Positions 61,640 through 64,000 of a DNA stretch of 64,000 bases are shown here, piece after piece. The notes below the pieces were generated by a model, which saw only the letters and a list, made by a program, of their open reading frames with translations, did not search any database and had not been told where the DNA came from. Every line of letters starts with the position of its first letter. Positions within the stretch are counted from its first letter, which is position 1. A program made the position numbers and the translations under genes. Location of the stretch: positions 1-64,000 of the forward strand of contig NZ_FMAY01000005.1 of assembly GCF_900094925.1 (NCBI RefSeq), written 5' to 3'. The stretch is from Kosakonia oryzendophytica (lineage in GTDB: Bacteria > Pseudomonadota > Gammaproteobacteria > Enterobacterales > Enterobacteriaceae).

Positions 61640-62356
61640 ATGACCCTTGATTTACCTCGCCGCTTTCCCTGGCCAACACTGTTGTCCGTTGCTATTCACG
61701 GAGCCGTGGTGGCGGGTCTGCTCTATACCTCGGTACATCAGGTTGTTGAATTGCCCGCGCCTGCGCAGCCTATTTCGGTGACGATGGTTACGCCTGCCGA
61801 TCTGGAACCCCCTCAAGCTGTACAGCCACCAGAACCAGTTGCGGCACCCGAGCCTGAACCGGAACCCATTCCGGAGCCGCCGAAAGAAGCGCCCGTGGTG
61901 ATTGAGAAGCCTAAGCCGAAACCGAAACCGAAGCCGAAACCCGAGAAAAAAGCTGAACAGCCGAAGCGCGATGTAAAACCGGCTGAGCCGGCACCGGTAT
62001 CACCCTTCGAGAGTAATGCGCCTACGCGTCCGGTGGCAAACCCTACGCCGTCAGCGGCGACCAGTAAACCGGCGCCGTCTGTACCGGCTGGGCCGCGCGC
62101 GTTGAGCCGAAATCAGCCGCAATATCCGGCACGTGCCCAGGCACTGCGTATCGAAGGCCGGGTGCGGGTCAAATTTGACGTAACAGCCGATGGCCGTGTC
62201 GAGAACGTTGAAATTCTGTCGGCGCAGCCTGCAAATATGTTTGAACGAGAAGTGAAAGCCGCCATGCGTAAATGGCGCTATGAGGCAGGTAAACCGGGTT
62301 CAGGGCTGATCGTGAACGTCGTCTTCCGGCTGAATGGCGGCGCGAGCATGGAGTAG
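61640..62356 (+). CDS. tonB: Energy transducer TonB
   Basis: TonB passes proton-motive energy from ExbB-ExbD to outer membrane receptors. The start at 61640 ([12 protein letters not shown]) gives 238 residues; an ATG three codons earlier (61631) is possible. The N-terminal anchor has Ser16 and His20, followed by a Glu-Pro then Lys-Pro rich stretch (about 65-105). The C-terminal domain (about 150-235; [18 protein letters not shown]) binds TonB boxes. Confidence 0.97.
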   Translation: MTLDLPRRFPWPTLLSVAIHGAVVAGLLYTSVHQVVELPAPAQPISVTMVTPADLEPPQAVQPPEPVAAPEPEPEPIPEPPKEAPVVIEKPKPKPKPKPKPEKKAEQPKRDVKPAEPAPVSPFESNAPTRPVANPTPSAATSKPAPSVPAGPRALSRNQPQYPARAQALRIEGRVRVKFDVTADGRVENVEILSAQPANMFEREVKAAMRKWRYEAGKPGSGLIVNVVFRLNGGASME

Positions 62357-62419
62357 CGCCGCCAGCAGCATCGACTGCGCCCCAAACGTCAGGCTACTGA
62401 CGGATTAAGGTGCAGTTTT

Positions 62420-62821
62420 TTATTCCTGAGCCGGGAGTGGGCGGGGTTTCCCTTCGTTATCCACGGCCACGTAAATAAACAGTGCTTCGGTTGCTTTATA
62501 GCGTTGACCAATCGGGTCAGACGACACTTTTTTCACCCACACTTCAATATTGATGGTTATTGACGTCGTACCGCGTTTCACGCAGCGCGCGTAGCAGCAG
62601 ACGACGTCGCCCACGGCGACCGGACGATGAAACGTCATGCCATCTACCCGTACCGTCACGACGCGCCCATGGGCGATCTCTTTGGCCTGAATGGCACCGC
62701 CGATATCCATTTGTGACATCAGCCAACCGCCGAAAATGTCGCCGTTGGCATTGGTGTCTGCTGGCATTGCTAATGTGCGTAAGACAAGTTCGCCGTGAGG
62801 AGCGTCCTGAGTGGTTGTCAT
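62420..62821 (-). CDS. yciA: Acyl-CoA thioesterase YciA
   Basis: The 133-residue hot-dog thioesterase hydrolyses short to long acyl-CoAs. The active-site stretch NANGDIFGGWLMSQMDIGG (near 21-39) is intact. It is convergent with tonB; an imperfect hairpin (CGTCAG/CTGACG, near 62386-62401) between them may terminate both. Confidence 0.96.
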   Translation of the reverse strand: MTTTQDAPHGELVLRTLAMPADTNANGDIFGGWLMSQMDIGGAIQAKEIAHGRVVTVRVDGMTFHRPVAVGDVVCCYARCVKRGTTSITINIEVWVKKVSSDPIGQRYKATEALFIYVAVDNEGKPRPLPAQE

Positions 62822-62885
62822 TGTTATCTCTTCTGTAATGAGGGATTTATGGCGGGATGCTACTACGAATTTGTGGCGGAGAACA

Positions 62886-62912
62886 CAGAAAAAGCCAGGC
62901 GCTGGGCCTGGC
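62886..62912 (-). terminator. Terminator after yciB
   Basis: GCCAGGC (62894-62900) pairs with GCCTGGC (62906-62912). On the minus strand it is followed by TTTTTCTG. It ends the yciC-yciB transcript. Confidence 0.8.
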
Positions 62913-62921
62913 GTATAATGG

Positions 62922-63464
62922 TCAGGATTTATCGTCCTGCGGCGGCATATGTCGGTAGATATAGACGCCGCTTAACACAGTGAAAATCAGCGTCAGAATG
63001 GTCAGACCAAAGACTTTAAAATCCACCCAGGTATCAAACGATAACCAGAACGCGACATAGATATTGGCCAGGCCACAAGCAATAAAGAACAGCGCCCAGG
63101 CAATGTTCAGTTTTGACCACACAGCGTCGGGAAGGGTTAACTCTTTACCCAGCATGCGTTGGATCAGCGTCTTTTTCATTACCCACTGGCTGAACAGTAA
63201 AGCGAAGGCAAACAGACCGTAAATCACCGTGACCTTCCATTTAATAAACTCCACCGCATGGAATTTGATGGTCAACCCACCAAAGATAGCCACCAGCACG
63301 AACGTAATCAACGCCACTTTTTCCACTTTACGATAGCGGATCCAGCAGTAAATCAACACGATAGCGGAGGCCACAATCAGCACTTTGGTCGCGGCGAAAA
63401 TGTCGTACATTTTATAGACCACGAAAAAGAGCGCGAGGGGCAGAAAATCAAGAAACTGCTTCAT
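62922..63464 (-). CDS. yciB: Inner membrane septation protein YciB (IspA/IspZ family)
   Basis: This 180-residue protein has five predicted membrane segments and starts [23 protein letters not shown], as in E. coli YciB. It is linked to cell envelope synthesis and septation, and to intracellular spread in Shigella. It follows yciC on the same strand. Confidence 0.95.
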   Translation of the reverse strand: MKQFLDFLPLALFFVVYKMYDIFAATKVLIVASAIVLIYCWIRYRKVEKVALITFVLVAIFGGLTIKFHAVEFIKWKVTVIYGLFAFALLFSQWVMKKTLIQRMLGKELTLPDAVWSKLNIAWALFFIACGLANIYVAFWLSFDTWVDFKVFGLTILTLIFTVLSGVYIYRHMPPQDDKS

Positions 63465-63509
63465 TCAACGATTCCATCAAGAGGACTGCCCACCGGGCAG
63501 CCAGGCTAT

Positions 63510-64000
63510 TCACGCACGCATCAGCATATAGAGGCGGAACAGATAAATAAGCAACGCGGCTGAGATCAGGTTACTGAGAGTATTGGCGATCACCGCACCC
63601 ACTTCCGGGGTAAACACCGCCAGATTATGTGCAAACAGCAGCAACAGTGTTTTTGCCAGCAGCCACCCTAGCACCGCGGGCGCTACCAGGCGCATGTTGG
63701 TCCAGCTCAGGCGCATACTGCTGCGCATAGCCGCGAAGATGCCGATTTTATCCTGAACAAGGATAACAGGGGCAAACGCCAGCAAAATGGCCAGTATCAC
63801 ACCGGGTACAATGATAAACATAATACCAATCTGCACCATAAACGTGGTCAGCAGGATCAGCAGAAACAGCTTTGGTAACACCGGGGCGCTGGCACCGATA
63901 GCGCGCAACGCGCTGACGCGATGACCGGCGGAGATCATCTGAATCATCAGCAGTACGCCGCCTGCCAGAATCGCGTTGCCGATCAGACCAGAAAATGTTG
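63510..64000 (-). CDS. yciC: UPF0259 inner membrane protein YciC, C-terminal part
   Basis: The frame stays open to the window edge; the N-terminus is off the window. The 163 visible residues include [17 protein letters not shown] at the edge, [22 protein letters not shown] and several membrane segments, matching E. coli YciC (247 residues). The function is unknown; relatives affect envelope integrity together with YciB. Confidence 0.93.
   Translation of the reverse strand, partial: TFSGLIGNAILAGGVLLMIQMISAGHRVSALRAIGASAPVLPKLFLLILLTTFMVQIGIMFIIVPGVILAILLAFAPVILVQDKIGIFAAMRSSMRLSWTNMRLVAPAVLGWLLAKTLLLLFAHNLAVFTPEVGAVIANTLSNLISAALLIYLFRLYMLMRA

Overview
The window is chromosomal DNA of a member of the Enterobacteriaceae. 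Gene order and protein sequences follow the ychF-pth-prs-hemA-kdsA-cha-nar-tyrTV-rssB-galU-hns-tdk-adhE-opp-cls-tonB block known from Escherichia and Salmonella. OppA, NarK and TonB read as close relatives of the Salmonella/Citrobacter/Escherichia proteins. Citrobacter is my leading guess for the genus, but nothing in the window proves it.

Region by region. (1) Bases 1-2131 are the end of an accessory element: the 3' end of an IS3-family transposase, a broken ISNCY-type transposase, and a P4-type tyrosine recombinase whose start faces a cluster of short repeats next to ychF. (2) 2132-16934 is core: ychF and pth (translation quality), ychH, dauA, prs-ispE-lolB on the minus strand, hemA-prfA-prmC-sirB2-sirB1-kdsA on the plus strand, then chaA, chaB and chaC. 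(3) 16947-19191 is a small insertion relative to E. coli K-12: a DUF1883-like gene and a dCache chemoreceptor with a candidate sigma-28 promoter. (4) 19299-32511 holds ychN, ychO and the nitrate respiration locus narL/narX, narK and narGHJI, with recognisable FNR and NarL sites. (5) 32608-40529 is an eight-gene, same-strand, overlapping operon that E. coli K-12 lacks. It encodes a ketoacyl synthase III, two paralogous SDRs, a metallo-beta-lactamase-fold hydrolase, an adenylate-forming enzyme, a ceramide-glucosyltransferase-like GT, a small unknown protein with a possible hydrolase triad, and a GT1 glycosyltransferase. This is the best candidate for an undescribed system, plausibly making a glycosylated lipid. 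(6) 40530-41028 is the tyrTV tandem tRNA-Tyr operon with an rtT-like tail. (7) 41110-64000 is core again: purU, ychJ, rssAB, galU, hns, tdk, adhE, ychE, oppABCDF, yciU, clsA, yciY, an EmrE-like SMR gene in the place where E. coli has kch, yciI, tonB, yciA, yciB and part of yciC.

Functional links. NarX/NarL sense nitrate and control narK (transport) and narGHJI (reductase), next to FNR sites for anaerobic control. hemA opens an operon that also supplies release factor 1 (prfA) and its methylase (prmC). The opp genes form a complete oligopeptide importer. In the unknown operon, six of the seven junctions overlap or touch and the last has no spacer, which argues for one transcript and one pathway. 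It carries no acyl carrier protein gene, so it probably draws on host fatty-acid intermediates. No rRNA or CRISPR array was seen.
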